Shown here: positions 33,837 through 46,784 of the stretch, in pieces
How the letters are laid out: each line of letters begins with the position of its first letter
Position numbering within the stretch: position 1 is the stretch's first letter
Assembly (NCBI GenBank): GCA_027922465.2
Contig: BQMF02000047.1
Location: forward strand, 248,001-312,000
Length of the DNA stretch: 64,000 nt
Origin: Turritopsis dohrnii
Lineage: Eukaryota > Cnidaria > Hydrozoa > Anthoathecata > Oceaniidae
Reading direction: 5' to 3'
Program-made: the position numbers and the translations under genes
The notes under the pieces: model-generated
Told to the model about the DNA's origin: nothing
The model's input: only the letters and a program-made list of their open reading frames with translations
The model's database searches: none

Positions 33837-34560
33837 AATTAATGAGTAGTGTGACCATGTGTGGCACAAAACGCTGGCAGTATTTCAAAACTAACTTGCA
33901 ATATACAAATCAAATAGATAGTAAGTAAATAACGGGAGTTTTTAGTTCTTGGGCTTCCATCCGTAATGATTGGTTATTCCGCCCGCCGACTTGCAACTAT
34001 TAGTTGACTTACCGCAAGAGATACGCATAGCATTGCTCTAACTTGCCCGTAGGCCAGTGTGCATCTAAACTTAAACATTTGAGAATCTGCACAAAATTTT
34101 GTTACTTTTTTCTTTTAGGCTTAAGTTACACTGAAGGCTTAACTAGAAGTAACAGAAACTATTTGGATACTATATCAATATAAGATTTGTTAAAGAAATT
34201 ATTTCAGAATCAAAAGAGAAAAAAACAAACTTTTTCCAAAAAAAATCAAAGCGAGAAATCCATTTGAAATCTGCGTTGTAATGATTGATTCAAAACAAAA
34301 AAAATGCCAAAATTGGCTTGTAGCTTGAATCACGATTCATTTCTGAAGTGTGTAATACCTTGCACATAAACTTTGCATTTTGCCCCACCTCCGAAAAAAC
34401 GTAAGTGGTTTAGTATTGAATACTTAAACTACCGTGTAAAAGCAACACGAAACCTTGGAAGATCAAAAAGCAAAATCATAAACTAACTTTCGCCGATCTC
34501 GTAAAACTACCATACCTCCTCGCTTACGCTCGCTACGGGGGCAATTGGACCGTTTAATTG
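33837..34560. mobile_element. Diverged third copy of the ACGGTAGCAGC-type repeat
   Basis: ACAAAACGCTGGCAGTATTTCAA, CTTGCAATATACAAATCAAA and later TTTAGGCTTAAGTTACACTG and GGCTTAACTAGAAGTAACAG match, in order, the left part of the copy at 54840-55680. A truncated SINE (33918-34070) interrupts it. The right edge is unclear; CGCTTACGCTCGCTACG near 34520 may be its remains. Confidence 0.45.
33918..34070 (-). mobile_element. 5'-truncated SINE, same family as 16.6 kb
   Basis: The minus-strand body and ACTT-type tail match the 3' part of the SINE at 16587-16868 (AACTCCCGTTATTTACTTAC, GCAAGTTAGAGCAATGCTAT), without the tRNA head. Confidence 0.75.
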
Positions 34561-35271
34561 GCTAACGGGGTTTTATGTGATGGATTGAACTTGGTACGAC
34601 CGTTCGACAGTCTTATGGCTTCAATGAATAACGGAGATTTTCGGTTTTCACAAATAATCTTTTATTATCAGATAAAAATGTCTATACATAAAATTCTATT
34701 ATTCTTCAAGTGCTTTGAAAATTGATGCAGTAACGTTCGAGTAACGTTCGATGAATTGCGAAAATTTGTGCTTCTTGTCATTGTTTTGGACGGAAAAAGA
34801 TCAATTCCAAAACGACAAACAGAGAAATCAAAACAGCTAAATTCATAGCTGAAAGACTTTGTTAAGGAGGTTAAATTGAAAAAGACACAAAACGGGGGTT
34901 AGAGGGGGTCAAAAACAGTTAATTTGACCTCGGCAACCAATTGATCAATAAAAACACCGAAAACGCAATAGACCTTTCCCGAATTTCCGTTTTAGCCAAA
35001 CAACAAGCATGGCTTCGTTTTCAAGATATTATGAAAATAAGTAAAAATTACTAAATAATCAAGAAACCAAAATTTGATAACGAGGCAGCATTAAGGCAGT
35101 GTTTGAGCGGATATTATGGATAGGAGTATTGCGTAATGATTGTGAAATAAATAAGTTCTATTTTAAAAATTCGCAATAAAAGGTATCACCCATGATATCA
35201 TTAAAGCGACTTCACACACACATACATACACACAACTGTACAAATCTATATAACACAACACAAAGCATCGT
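34561..35271. other. Downstream flank of WDR54
   Basis: AT-rich sequence between repeats and the WDR54 stop; part of it must be WDR54 3' UTR (minus strand). No gene or repeat recognised. Confidence 0.4.
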
Positions 35272-38200
35272 TCACGTCTTTTGAAATCGAATAACATCGC
35301 TACAATCATATCCAGTTATTCCGAACGATGTCCCGTTTGGATCGAAGAATCGTACACCGGTAATCTGGACATCATCGACTGACTGTTGATAGAGCAGCTC
35401 AAACTGAAATGAAAAGCTATACATTTACAACAACCTTATCTCAATCGCCCCGTATATTCGTTTATCAAGAGTACTTACATTGTAAAGATTCCAAACACGA
35501 ACAAAACTGTCTTCTGAAGTACTCACCAGCTAAGAACAAGAAAAAAACAACATCAAACTTAACTACTTATTCGGTCACAAAGCTTTTGAAACGAAGATGG
35601 CCACGTTTGTAAAGTTGATTACTTCCATCTTCAAATCAACTCTACGTTTGAGACACGAATTTCATTTGACAGTTTTTGGACTTTCTAACCAAAGAAAAGT
35701 GACTTTGGGACATCAGCATAGAACAATATCCGTCAGCAATTTCAAAGATGGCGTACTATTCGCCATTTAACATTTCAGGCTTCAGATCAAACTTAGTTTG
35801 AAAAAGTAAAATAAATTATCGAACCAATCACATGATCACTTTCAGCAGACCTGTCCCTGAACCAATGTTTGTCATTAAGAGTGAGAGAATGATCATAGTT
35901 TTATAAAACATAATGTCAAGAAGGACATGTTTCTGCTTGTTGCGGAACACAAAGCAACCAACACAAAAACACTGTTGTCTCACCAGACCACAAGCTTCAG
36001 CAATATCAATAGCGTTTATCCATCTTGCATGTGCTGCGATTTCTGTAATGATGACGCCAGTATTGCAATTGAACACACGCAGGTGTCCACTACCATATCC
36101 TCCTACGATAAAAGATTTCCAAATGCGGATACTAGAACATGGCGATCTAGAATAGAGCACAAAATTGAATATGTTGATATCGTGTAAAATCCTACTTGGT
36201 TACAGTGAATTCACTGATTATCTCTATCAGGGGAAAAGTAACAATTAATTTTGTAAACAAAGAAGGATAATAAAGATGGAAAATTAAGTTTTTTTATCAA
36301 TTGAGAATAACAGTAGAAAATCGTGAAGAACAAAGCTATTACATAAAGTTTAGGAGAGGCAAAAACATGTATAGCACTTACCCATGTCCATTGATCTCAC
36401 GAAGCTTCTGAAAATGCCCAGTGGCTTGCCAAACAATGATTTTACCATCTTCATCTGCTGACACCATATTGTCTTGGAATGAGTGTAAGTCTGTGATGCT
36501 GCAGCTGTGTGATGATAAGGTTTCTTGCAACTTAACTGCAGATCCTTTGGCTGGTATATCGAACACAAGAATTGAACCGTCTGCCACGCCTGGACAAGAG
36601 AAAAATCTACAGCAAGCACCTTTTCGAAGGCAGAAACTTTTAAGGGACCAAAGAAACTGATTCTAGAGGGTTGGTCGAAAATAACAATATAAAAAACACA
36701 TTTCATCTCTACATTGTCTTTAAAAAACTTCACACTCCTTTCAACATATTTTAGATCCGAAATAAAGCGTTTAAAATAATTGTCTTGATCTTTCACGCTT
36801 AGCCAGCTTCTAAATAAAATATGTCTATACCAATCCAAATGGATTCATTTCTGAAAGTTTCTTAACTCACCTACACAAATATTGCTTTGTCCAACAGCTG
36901 TGATGCCTCTGGCAAATTGAGCCCGATCTAAATGATGATATATATTGATACAACATCTAAGTAAAAAGCAGTAGTGAATGTTTGATTACACCTGAGAAGG
37001 ATTTATCTAAGAATTGCCAAAGACATTTTTAACATTCTAGTTGTTTCACTTCTTATAGCAAAAACATGTTCAAGACTTATCACCTTCATCAGGACTGGAT
37101 GCTAAGCTTTGCCAAAATATCATTATTGATCCATCAGGTTCAAAAATCTATAAGGTTTTTGGTTCATTTTATTCAACCATGAGATAGGTAAGGGACAAAC
37201 AAGAATAAAACATACAAATAATCTTTATATATCTTATGAACAGACAAAAAAATTTATATATACATATATAATAGATGAAATGGTTGGTGATTGCGTTTAT
37301 GCCAATGTACATATATATATATATATATCTTTTTATGCAGTTTAGCATGACACTACCTGAGCCCCTTTCAGTGAAGTAACCACCAACACAGTACGCTGTG
37401 GAAGAACACACCATTTGGCCTAAAATTAAAACCCTTAAGAGTGGAAGAGGAAGATAAAATATTTTTACAATAAAATTGAGAAGCACATTGGTGGCCCACA
37501 TGTTCAGATTTAAAGGAGTGGTATCGTCATTTCAAATTTTATGACAAATTTTAGTTTAAAAAATGTATAGTTAACCTGCGTTAAAGCTTTTTTAAAAAAC
37601 GTTTTACTTCCGAAGATATTGAGTTTTTAATTTTTTTATAAACCCCCGTCTTTTTTTCTGATGAAAAGCATGTGACATCATTGAAGAAGTTTCATTTATT
37701 TTTACTTGTTATGTCAGTGCAAAGGAGCGTATTAGTTTCTCATGTTTTCAAAAATCATGAGTGAGAATTCAAGTGAAGAGGAATCAGATGTTCTCAGCGA
37801 AGATGAAGAATGTAGCAATGAGTTTTATTCAAGGATTTCACAGAGAATTTTAGCAGTTTGAGCAATATAGTTTTGACCCAGTTGCTGTAAAGAACATGAA
37901 GAAGTCCGGATGATGATTTTGATGACGAAAATGCTTTACCGGAGAGAGTTGGCAACAAACAGTGATGCAAATGTGTTGCAAAGAAGTTTATGCGATCGAA
38001 GACGATAAATTTCAAAATAATTTTTTGTACAAATCAAAACGTTTCACCGAAAAAACACTTGCACACAGAAAGTAAAAGTTCACCTATGTATAACGAAAAG
38101 TGTAGATAAAACATTAAAGTAAAACTCCTTATAACATGTTTACCATCAAATTTCTTCCAAAACATGATTCTTTAAAATATAAGTGACGTAAAGATGGAAG

Positions 38201-39895
38201 ATTGGCCTCGCTTCAACTTTGAAATCCATATTTTTTTTAAATATGAATTTTAGGTAATGTAAACAAACTAATGTACTGTCCTTTCGTTGAGTCAGTCACA
38301 TCCCACAGCAGCACAAATAACCATGTTTTTCATTAGATTTAAAAAAAATACTTAGTTATTGCTTGAATTTCAAAGAACACTCGCTCGATTTGAATGCAAA
38401 ACATCGCATCAACACTGAATATAACTTCTTCAATGACGTCACATAATTATTACTAATTTATTCAGCGTTTTAAGCCTATGTTTTAAAGTGGCATTTTATA
38501 GCGAAAAAAAGACTTTTTTTTCCAAATTAAATTTATTTTGTAGTATCTACATTAAAACAAGGGATATACGAAGAAAAAAAATTTTTCAAATTTTCATGAC
38601 ACCACTCCTTTAAACCAAAGATCTTGAAAGCTAATAACTTAGCCAAGTGCAATGAAGTTCACAGCATAATATTAAATTCACCACACATCCACTCCTAACA
38701 TGTGGTTACATGTAATTGTCACAAAATCAAACTATGGAGCATGAGAGCAACATTGCCGGAAATTAAACACAGTTCAAAGTTCAAGAAGTTTGAAAGCTTT
38801 TTCCCCGCATGAAAGTGCCCCTGGGAGGGAGATAAACTAAGATCTATGTGGCGCCGTAGTATAGTGGTTATCACTCTTGATTTCATGCGAGAGATCGGGG
38901 TTCAATTCCCCTTGGCGGCGATTCACCATGGGCGAGTGAATGTACCATAGCGCCGGGTCGACCCATGCCATGTGAGGGAAATTGGGCAGATGATACATCG
39001 GGTGTTGCAGTAAGGTCATCCAGAAGAGCAGAGGCCCTTGATTGGGTTTGTGTCACTCATGAGAGTGTCAAATACTTCGGAGCTTCCAACCTAAGCCGTG
39101 GCCCCTCCTGGAAAGCAGATGTAATAGCAACTGAGTGAGGTTAGCCACGTAAAACAATACCAAATACCGTATTTCCTCTAATAAACGCCGCAGCGTTTAT
39201 TACAAATTCCAGTTTTTGGATGCGGCGTTTAATAGAGGGAGGCGTTCATTAGAGGGCGGCGTTTATTACAAAATGAAAAATTGGACAGAAGCAAACTAAA
39301 ACAATAATGCTTCCTTATCCTTAAAAAGGTTACAAAAGATTGTATGAAAATGTTTTACACAGAAGATATGTTCACGAAAATGTCAAAGAAGAGCAATAGC
39401 ACTGTCGCCGTTCTCTTGTATGAGATGAAAGCTTTTTTATAATTCTTGTTTAACCTGTTTTCTAATAAACACCGCTTTTCAAGATGCGGCGTTTAATAGA
39501 GGGAGGCGTTTACTACAAACCTTCGACAATAAGTGCGGCGTTTAATAGAGGGCGGCGTTTATCAGAGGACGGCGTTTATTAGAGGAAATACGGTAAATAA
39601 ATAAATAAATAGATGATCTGCTAGCAAAATATCATATCCGTTATGTAACAATGTGGTGTTTACTAACCTGAATGATGAGAGCACTCGCATGTGAACTTTC
39701 GCCTTTACAGACAACTCTTTTGTATGTACTTAAATCATTCTCGCAAGCAGATTCAGAATTAAAAATCCAGACAACTGATTTATGGACAATATTGCAAGAA
39801 ACGTTGGTTTCATCATCAGTATTCAAAATGTCCAAGTTGTTGCAAAGTAGTGATGCACTTGATCTGATAGGAATGGGTGATATTTGATTATACAT
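35272..39895 (-). CDS. WDR54: WD repeat-containing protein 54, eight exons
   Basis: Minus-strand exons, in coding order: 39895-39668, 37419-37357, 37147-37084, 36927-36871, 36589-36382, 36146-35984, 35529-35479 and 35403-35272. All junctions are GT-AG and the frame carries through, giving 321 residues (family about 330). The N-terminus MYNQISPIPIRSSASLLCNN has the WDR54 family's SA-LCNNL signature. AKWCVLPQRTVLVVTS, FARGITAVGQSNICVG, DGSILVFDIPAKG, MVSADEDGKIIVWQ, GGYGSGHLRVFN, AAHARWINAIDIA and STSEDSFVRVWNL are successive WD-type blades, ending in GITGYDCSDVIRF. WDR54 is a poorly understood beta-propeller scaffold. Intron 1 (2.2 kb) carries three mobile elements. The ATG at 39895 was chosen because it starts the family's conserved N-terminus. 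Confidence 0.95.
37510..38613. mobile_element. TTAA-flanked DNA element, about 1.1 kb, in WDR54 intron 1
   Basis: The inverted ends AGGAGTGGTATCGTCATTTC and AGGAGTGGTGTCATGAAAAT (read from the right) are each bounded by TTAA, the target of Kolobok and piggyBac-type elements. A short acidic open frame (about 37757-37861, MSENSSEEESDVLSEDEEC) may be a relic of a transposon protein. No transposase core. Confidence 0.75.
38848..39612 (+). mobile_element. tRNA-derived SINE interrupted by a MITE in its tail
   Basis: The head GTGGCGCCGTAGTATAGTGG has an A box, and GGGGTTCAATTCCCC holds an exact B box, resembling tRNA-Asp. The anticodon arm is degenerate, so it is not a functional tRNA. A body of about 230 bases follows, then an A-rich tail that is split by the 427-bp MITE (39167-39593) and resumes as (AAAT)n to about 39612. 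Confidence 0.85.
39167..39593. mobile_element. 427-bp MITE with pogo-type ends, copy 1
   Basis: The ends CCGTATTTCCTCTAATAAAC, inverted at the right, are flanked by TA (39165-39166 and 39594-39595). They match the termini of the pogo-like transposon at 7.4-11.1 kb almost base for base. Internal GGCGTTTATTAGAGGGCGG repeats parallel that element's subterminal repeats. It carries no gene, so it probably moved using that family's transposase. Confidence 0.9.
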
Positions 39896-40494
39896 ACTCT
39901 AAATCATAAAGCAAACAGTATTTTTGGCAGTATAATGATGGAATATTATATAATAGCAGTGTTTACATATTAAGGCTAAAAAAATTTGAAATGAATAAAT
40001 CCTCTCCAACAGCATTCATGAGAAAGCTGAGATCTTTAAATTGGTATCATTTAAATATTCAATTGTTGACATTAAAATCACAAACAGATATCATTGAAAT
40101 TTTTAAATACGAGGGTTAAAGATCACATCATGTAAATTGGTATCAATCCTTTCAATCTCTATGGATACGTAAAAGTAACAATCAAAATTGTCAATGTTTT
40201 AGGAAAACAAAGACAAAATACACTAGCATAATTTGTGCATCAATAAAATTGCATACAAAATATTGATAGTGATTAATCATTTATATCCATACCACTTGAC
40301 GATTCAATGCCTATTTGAAGAGATATCATTGATTTCAAGTTCATCACCAAAATAACTTAGTCTCAGTAAGACTCGATGATGGAAAAGTATTTCCCACATG
40401 TTAAGTTAACAAACAAAAATGTATACATAATAAAATTTGTTGAATACTTTCAATAAATATACAAAAAAAAAAAAGATTAGATGAAAAATACGGT
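39896..40494. other. WDR54 / BAP18 intergenic
   Basis: About 600 bases between the WDR54 start and the BAP18 stop, both on the minus strand. It holds the BAP18 3' UTR and the WDR54 promoter. No further gene seen. Confidence 0.5.
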
Positions 40495-41280
40495 TTAACT
40501 CTCAATGTCCACATTTCCAGTTGTGTTCATATTGTCAATCTTTTGAACAACAGCTGTCTGTTTAATAAAAGGAAGGCTGTTATTAGGAACCATGGTTTGC
40601 ATGAGCGTTTTCACACCAGCAGTTGAGACTGGAACAGCAGTTTTCATGATTGGTGGAGTTGCAGAGATGGTAAGCTTGATACTTGATGAGGGGATTGACG
40701 TCTGCATGATTGGTTGGACTGTTTTAACGTTAGGTTGAGGTAAAATCACCTGAAAACCTTGGCTTGATGCCACCAGAGGCATAACACCCTGGTTTTGTTG
40801 TACTTGTACTGTTTTCATCTGAGGAATGGCTGTTAGTAAATTCATGTTGACTGGAATGTCAACCTTGGTTTTCTTTTGGGGTTGCGGTGCAATTAAAACA
40901 GGACCTTCCGGGAATTTACTCTTTTGTCCAATAACACGTTGCTGTACAGTTTGGACTTTGATTGGTGTTTTATTGAACTGAGACATTAGACTAGCCACAG
41001 TCGAAACTTTTTCATTAGTAAGATTCTGCATAGTTTTTTGCTTCAGTACCGACTTGATTTGCATAGCTGATTTGGTCTTTATTTTTTCACTAATTTTCTC
41101 AATGTCGTTTCCAAATTGAAGAACTGCTTTTTTCAACATCTCTATTTCTTCATCACCCCATTTACCGCCATCCTGAGGCCTTTCACTTGAAGGCTGTAAG
41201 GCCATGGCAAGCTTTCCTAGTTTCGTAAAAGCTTCACCAGCTACTGAAAAAATTTCTGCAACTTTCCCAGCTTGAGTCAT
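40495..41280 (-). CDS. BAP18: Chromatin complexes subunit BAP18 homologue
   Basis: A single-exon 261-residue protein. MTQAGKVAEIFSVAGEAFTK LGKLAM at the N-terminus and the SANT-type block KWGDEEIEMLKKAVLQFGND to MQIKSVLKQK (about 40-83) match BAP18 (human C17orf49), a reader subunit of the MLL1 and NURF chromatin complexes. Human BAP18 is about 170 residues. The tail here is longer and rich in Val, Gln, Pro and Thr (FQVILPQPNVKTVQPIMQT), with a final acidic VDIES like the conserved VDIEG of vertebrates. The intact conserved N-terminus fixes the start. A nuclear location is expected. Confidence 0.9.
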   Translation of the reverse strand: MTQAGKVAEIFSVAGEAFTKLGKLAMALQPSSERPQDGGKWGDEEIEMLKKAVLQFGNDIEKISEKIKTKSAMQIKSVLKQKTMQNLTNEKVSTVASLMSQFNKTPIKVQTVQQRVIGQKSKFPEGPVLIAPQPQKKTKVDIPVNMNLLTAIPQMKTVQVQQNQGVMPLVASSQGFQVILPQPNVKTVQPIMQTSIPSSSIKLTISATPPIMKTAVPVSTAGVKTLMQTMVPNNSLPFIKQTAVVQKIDNMNTTGNVDIES

Positions 41281-42542
41281 ATTTTATTCAATTCTAAACA
41301 GTATTCATAATATACATACACTTTGACATGGTGAACGAAAGCTAGTGATAGACAATAGGAAAAGCTTTTAGGTAATACAAAATTTATCTCTAGCCCATAG
41401 AAAGTAATGTAATGCAGATGGAATCCAGAATTATTCCTTTACAATCAATCTATACACTAATCTTGGTGACAAGGAAAGTTGGTGAAAAGAAAATTTGTTG
41501 GAATTAGCAGGAATTTTGGTAGATGTAAAATTTTATTTAATTGACATTGGTAACATATTACACAAAAAATACTTAGCAAAAACACATTGTTTAGAAATTG
41601 TTTTTCTTTTCTTGGAAAGTTTTCTAGCAATAACTTTTTGGTATAAAAAACGGGCAAAGAAAGCCTTGGAAAAATCAAGTCAATTGACCTCTTCTGCACT
41701 ACAGCCAACAACAAAGACCATGGTTGGAGCTCTTGTGCTTAATGCTAGGGTGATAACTGATGATGGTTGTTATTTCAGCACTGCTTGCGATGAAGTGATA
41801 TGTATACCACCTCAAGGGGTTTAATTTTTGCATTGATTAATTTTCACAGTTTTGAAGGCCACACATTCAAAATGTGTAATTTGTGAAAACAAATCCTTGC
41901 GAAAATTTGACATTTATGATGATGAAGAAATATTGGAAACTTGTTATTTTGATGTGATATGATGGCAAATGGATGCATTGAAAACCCATAGAAAAATCAC
42001 CCTGTCTTTCTCTGACTGAGTTTGTTTGTTTTTAGCAATAAAAACCCTAAAAGAAGAGGTTTCGTATTTACTTTTATTATGATAAAATTTGAAATTTATT
42101 TAAACAAATTTGACTCCCCAAATGAGAACAAAATGAGAAAATTTTAATTCACCAAAATTTTTGCTGGCCTCTTTTAAGTCCCTTTAAATTAAGTCTATAT
42201 ATAAAAATTAATCCCCTTAAGGTAATATAACAAAGTGAAGATGGGTTCACTTGTGATGAAGATGATCAATTGAGTTGTTAGTGTGGCCACCACGCCACGA
42301 AAATGCCGGTGAAAATATTCTAAGGGGTCAATATTTTCTACCACAGCACAGAGACAGGCCATCACGAAAAAGCAAATATCGATGAAGGCTCAAAAAGCAA
42401 ACTCTCTGGTAACCAATTTCGAAGTATATACTGATACAAATACCAACATGGACTAGGGGCTACTTTAAAGTTGGTAGAATTTAATTTTCATCAAACGCAA
42501 CCCAGAAGCACGCAAAAAGTGCTCTCAAAAAGGTTTAGAATA
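41281..42542. other. Intergenic upstream of BAP18
   Basis: Promoter side of BAP18, then AT-rich sequence. An open frame at 41495-41824 (plus) has no recognisable domain or signal and is overlapped by an equally long frame on the other strand; not called as a gene. Confidence 0.4.
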
Positions 42543-43413
42543 CCGTCTTCGTGTCTAATTACGGACAGCCTTGGTAATTACGGACATGATCAAAACATAA
42601 TTCCAACCGTCTGTAAATTAAAAACACGGCACATCACGTACTGTCAACCAAACTGTAATAAAACAAACTTCAGAGAGAGATAATTAAATTTATTTGAACG
42701 CTAGAGAAAATTACCAATATGCAATTTAGAATTTATTTTTCTAAACTTTAAAGATTTAAAATAGACTGCGCCCTCTTGAGAATCATGCGTATTTTTATGA
42801 GCTCCGTGTGTACTATATGGTAGCCATATTCATACAGTTTAACTGCCAATTTGAGACCATCAAAACTTGACAGTGTAAACCTTGTTAAATTAATTTGGGA
42901 TAGTGAGCATTTAGTCACGTGATGACTCGTGCTTCCAAACACTTTTATAAGAATTTTCACCAATAAGTTTGATGGTCTCAAATTGGCAGATAAACATACT
43001 CTATTTACGGATAAAAAATAATAATGGCCACCTCCGTCATGAAATATCGACAGGTCGAAAATTTATGTTTAAAAATGAATTGAGGAATGAAAATGTTTTT
43101 AGATCATGCTTTTAGAAAGTTAATTATCATAAAACACGTCAAATAAATAAAGTTTTTGTACGTCAATCACAGTGGGGGAGGACACTTTTTACTGAGTATT
43201 GAAATATAGGCCATTATGATTTTCACGGTCTATTATTCTTCAAGTGTTAGTGCTAATTGCTCTCTATTGGATTGCTCTGTTTCATAAAACATTTTATTCA
43301 GTTATACGTGGTGAACTTGGCAAGAACGCATGTCTATTTTCGTGACAAGAATGTTTGTTTACATTTTGATGTCCGTAATTACAAAGGCTGTCCGTAATTA
43401 GACACGAAGACGG
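42543..43413. mobile_element. TA-flanked MITE, 871 bp
   Basis: The ends CCGTCTTCGTGTCTAATTAC are perfectly inverted at the right and flanked by TA. A second GGACAGCCTTGGTAATTACG / AATTACAAAGGCTGTCC pair lies just inside. It is related in layout (CCGTC end, repeated GTCCG motif) to the MITE in CTSZ intron 1. No gene. Confidence 0.85.
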
Positions 43414-46400
43414 TATAGATGAGACAAAAGAATGTTGAACGTTTATTTGTTTGAACTGAAAGGTCGGATGATGACTGAGACATGTGGAATAAGGGGTAAT
43501 GGAAGTAAAAAAGATAAAAAAAGCGCCGCCTGCTAGAGTATAATAGCAGAGGAAAGATGCTGCAATTACGGTTTATAACAACAAAAACAAAAACAGCTGC
43601 AACCATTTTGCATTTTGCGCGAAATTGAATATGACAAATCTACGGTGAACGACGAGATCATATAGTGGAGGCTGTATAGTTGTAATACTTTTTTTTCATC
43701 GTTTTTAAAGGGCTTTCGAATGGTGTGCAAACATTTTTCATTTTTGGTGACTTTTATTTTTGGTTTCCATAGTAGGTAATGACGTCACGCCAGGTGGCAA
43801 CAGGTCGCCCAAATACACACCTTTCAAATTTTGATCTTCTAGTTCTACATGTAAGGAACAATAATCAATCATAAAATCCCTTTAACAAGCTTTGTGCACA
43901 CGGGAGCCTTTTTTATGACATAGTGGCCTCTACTATATTTCATTTTTACTTATTTATTCATTTTTTTCTTGCTGTCACCGTAGGCAAGAATCAAGGCTCA
44001 AAATGCTCAAAAATTTCTTAATACTTTCTATGATGAGAGGTATCTTCGAAAGGTTTCTATTCCTGTAACAGTCCTGAGCATATTTTAGGCTCATATTGGC
44101 TGAATCATTAAGACTTGGCTCGATTTATGTAATTCTTATATAAAAAAAGAAAGAGTATGTAATGTAACAGTTATTTTATAAGAAAACGAAAACACGAAGT
44201 TGGTCTCGTTTTTCCCGCAAAATATGACTGCCAGAAATATTGTGAAAAGACAGCTGGAGATTAAGATGAAGAGAAATAGCTAATAAAAGAACAAAATTTG
44301 CGATGCCTGAATTTAAGCATAAAGGTGTGAGTAAGGGAAAAAATCATTGACATTTTTGAAAAATGTTTTTTGCACATCAGGATAAAAGGAACTCTGAATT
44401 TTTCAATGGTAAAACTATTCTTTCAGGAAGTGAGACTGGGAAGTCTGTTTATTTTCCGAAAACGTTGTATTAGCGGCTAATGTGTGTACATGAAAGATCA
44501 TGAAAAAATAAAACATTGATCATGTTGCCGTATATTGATTCTTTTGTTTCAAAATTCCATTTCATAAATAATTAATTATTCACGCAAAAAAGAAAAGTCT
44601 TTGAAGGTCTTTTTTTCAGTATTCATTTTTCGTGTCAGAGCCACTTACGTTTGATGTTCCATTTACAAAACTAAAAAGGCTCGTATATTGAGATTCCGCT
44701 TACTGAGAAGCTAAAGGATAGATCTAAAAAGTTTTTTTGTATCTTTTAATTTTGAACAGAACAGGAGTACTCTTGTAAACGAAAAAATGAAAACAGAAGA
44801 GAAATTGAAAATAGCTCTGAAAATAATTTATTTGAGTAAAAACAAAAACAAGAAACAACTAAGTGGTTAAAAGATTTCCGTAACTTAAGCATGACATGCT
44901 TGTAATTTTAATTTGATAAAAGATGTTGTTGTGATTACTTTTCATTGTCAAAAATAAACTTTTTTCTAAGGGATTATACACTTCATTATGTATGTATGCT
45001 GCTTTCTCTCTCTTTCCATATATATAAGTCCTGTTAAGTACAATAACAAATTTGCAGAGTGAAAATAAATATATACAATGTAAAATTGCTTAATTTATAT
45101 ACATAAAAATTAAAAAAATAAAAATCGTCAAGAACTATTCAATAAGTCGACAGAAGTAAAATTTCAAATTGGGCAATTACGTAATAACTTTTTGATCCTT
45201 ATGTTCTTCCGTGGTCTAAAATACAGAGCAGTTTTCACACAGCCACAGAGGTTTGCTTTATTTGCAACAAACGGAATAAGGCAGGATAGGTGTGACCTTT
45301 ACTCTGTTGGCTTTCCTTAATATACTGCATCGTGATTGTTCATTTTGCTTTTAAATGACTTATTCAGCCATGGGCAAGGACGTCACTTAAGTTTCTTTTC
45401 TATTACCAGGGCATAGTTATTAAAAATGATCTCATGAATTTGGTATGGTCTTGTTAATCTTTATTGTTTTGTAGACTGTAAACCAATCGACATCTCGTAA
45501 CTGCTTCAAAGTGTATCAATTTACTGTTTTTATCTCTTCAAGATTACATCGTTTCTTTTTTCAAAGACTGCACAACATAATTAAAATCATTATTGAAGCC
45601 TTTTGACAGATATTTTGTTGTCAGCCAAGCAATACATGCAGCATGTAAGAAGACTAGGATGGGAATTCTCTTTTGTGAAAATATCTTAATCCATGATATT
45701 TTCATTCAATATCTTGTCTTCGCAATTTATTTGTTTCATATGTCAATGTATACAATTCATAACCATCGATTAAATACAAATCTTCAGATTCGGCATCAGA
45801 TAAATGAGTCTTCATACACAGTATAATATCAATGTTATGATATTCTTCCTTCTCTTGTTATTATTATCAACAACCTGTATATAAAATTCTCAAAATTCGA
45901 CTGTAAATCACGTATATTTTGTTATACAAACGATAGTCCTGTCTCTTTACAAGTCACATGCAGTTCTTTAATTATGAAATGATCTGTGCACGACCTTCCA
46001 CGCGCCACCATATTGTTTTTACATGCTTTCGGTTCAGCTTTAGCCTGTCAACATTTTACATTATCATCACAGGCGGAGATATGAAAATCACAGGCTAGAG
46101 CATTACCCTGATAGATAGATAGATAGAGAAATAGATACGCCGCCGAAATGAATAAGATTATCCATTCCATGGAAATCTTAAGAAGCGTTTTTCGCGCTAC
46201 GTTTTTAAAACAAGGTTCATTTTTTTGACTCCACTCTAAAATTTAAAATTTATAGTTTACCTCATAATTTTTAACATGGGCTTTTAGAGATGTAAATAAG
46301 CTTTCCAAAAATGTATCATACTTGATATAAACATATTCCTGTCAAAAGGATTAATTAAAAAATAAAAACACGTTTTTTTCCGTTACTCACACCTTACTTG

Positions 46401-46784
46401 CTCAAGCAATAGAAGCGATGTTATACCAATAGCCTTCCTAAAGTTAAGGCCGATTGAGGCTCAAAGCACTCCTTTTTAAGCTGAGGGCGCTATACTGCAG
46501 CTCTGACTTATTATATCACCACAGTGCTTATAAGTAGTTGATGATAAAAATTCGAATGAAATGGACGTTTCGTGGAAGTAACATACATCGCTTATTTTGA
46601 AAAATAAATATGTAAATTATTTATTTGTTTTCTATTATCGCTTTCTTGTGTTGTTTCACACTAACTTCTCGTCTCTAATAAGAGCTTGTTACATGTCTTT
46701 GACGTGACATTTTCCATTCCGATAACCAATCCAAATTTGGTTCCACGAAACGAAGCTGTTTTTTATATGGCATTGTAATTCACT
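43414..46784. other. Intergenic, nothing recognised
   Basis: AT-rich, with no supported coding sequence, RNA gene or clear terminal repeats. A short TAGA microsatellite lies at about 46110-46127. Confidence 0.4.

Noticed and set aside
38848..38925. Possible functional tRNA-Asp gene
   Set aside because: The anticodon arm is degenerate and the sequence continues into a SINE body and A-rich tail; a second short copy exists at 33341.
41495..41824. 109-codon open frame on the plus strand
   Set aside because: No domain, signal peptide or splice context, and a comparable frame overlaps on the other strand.
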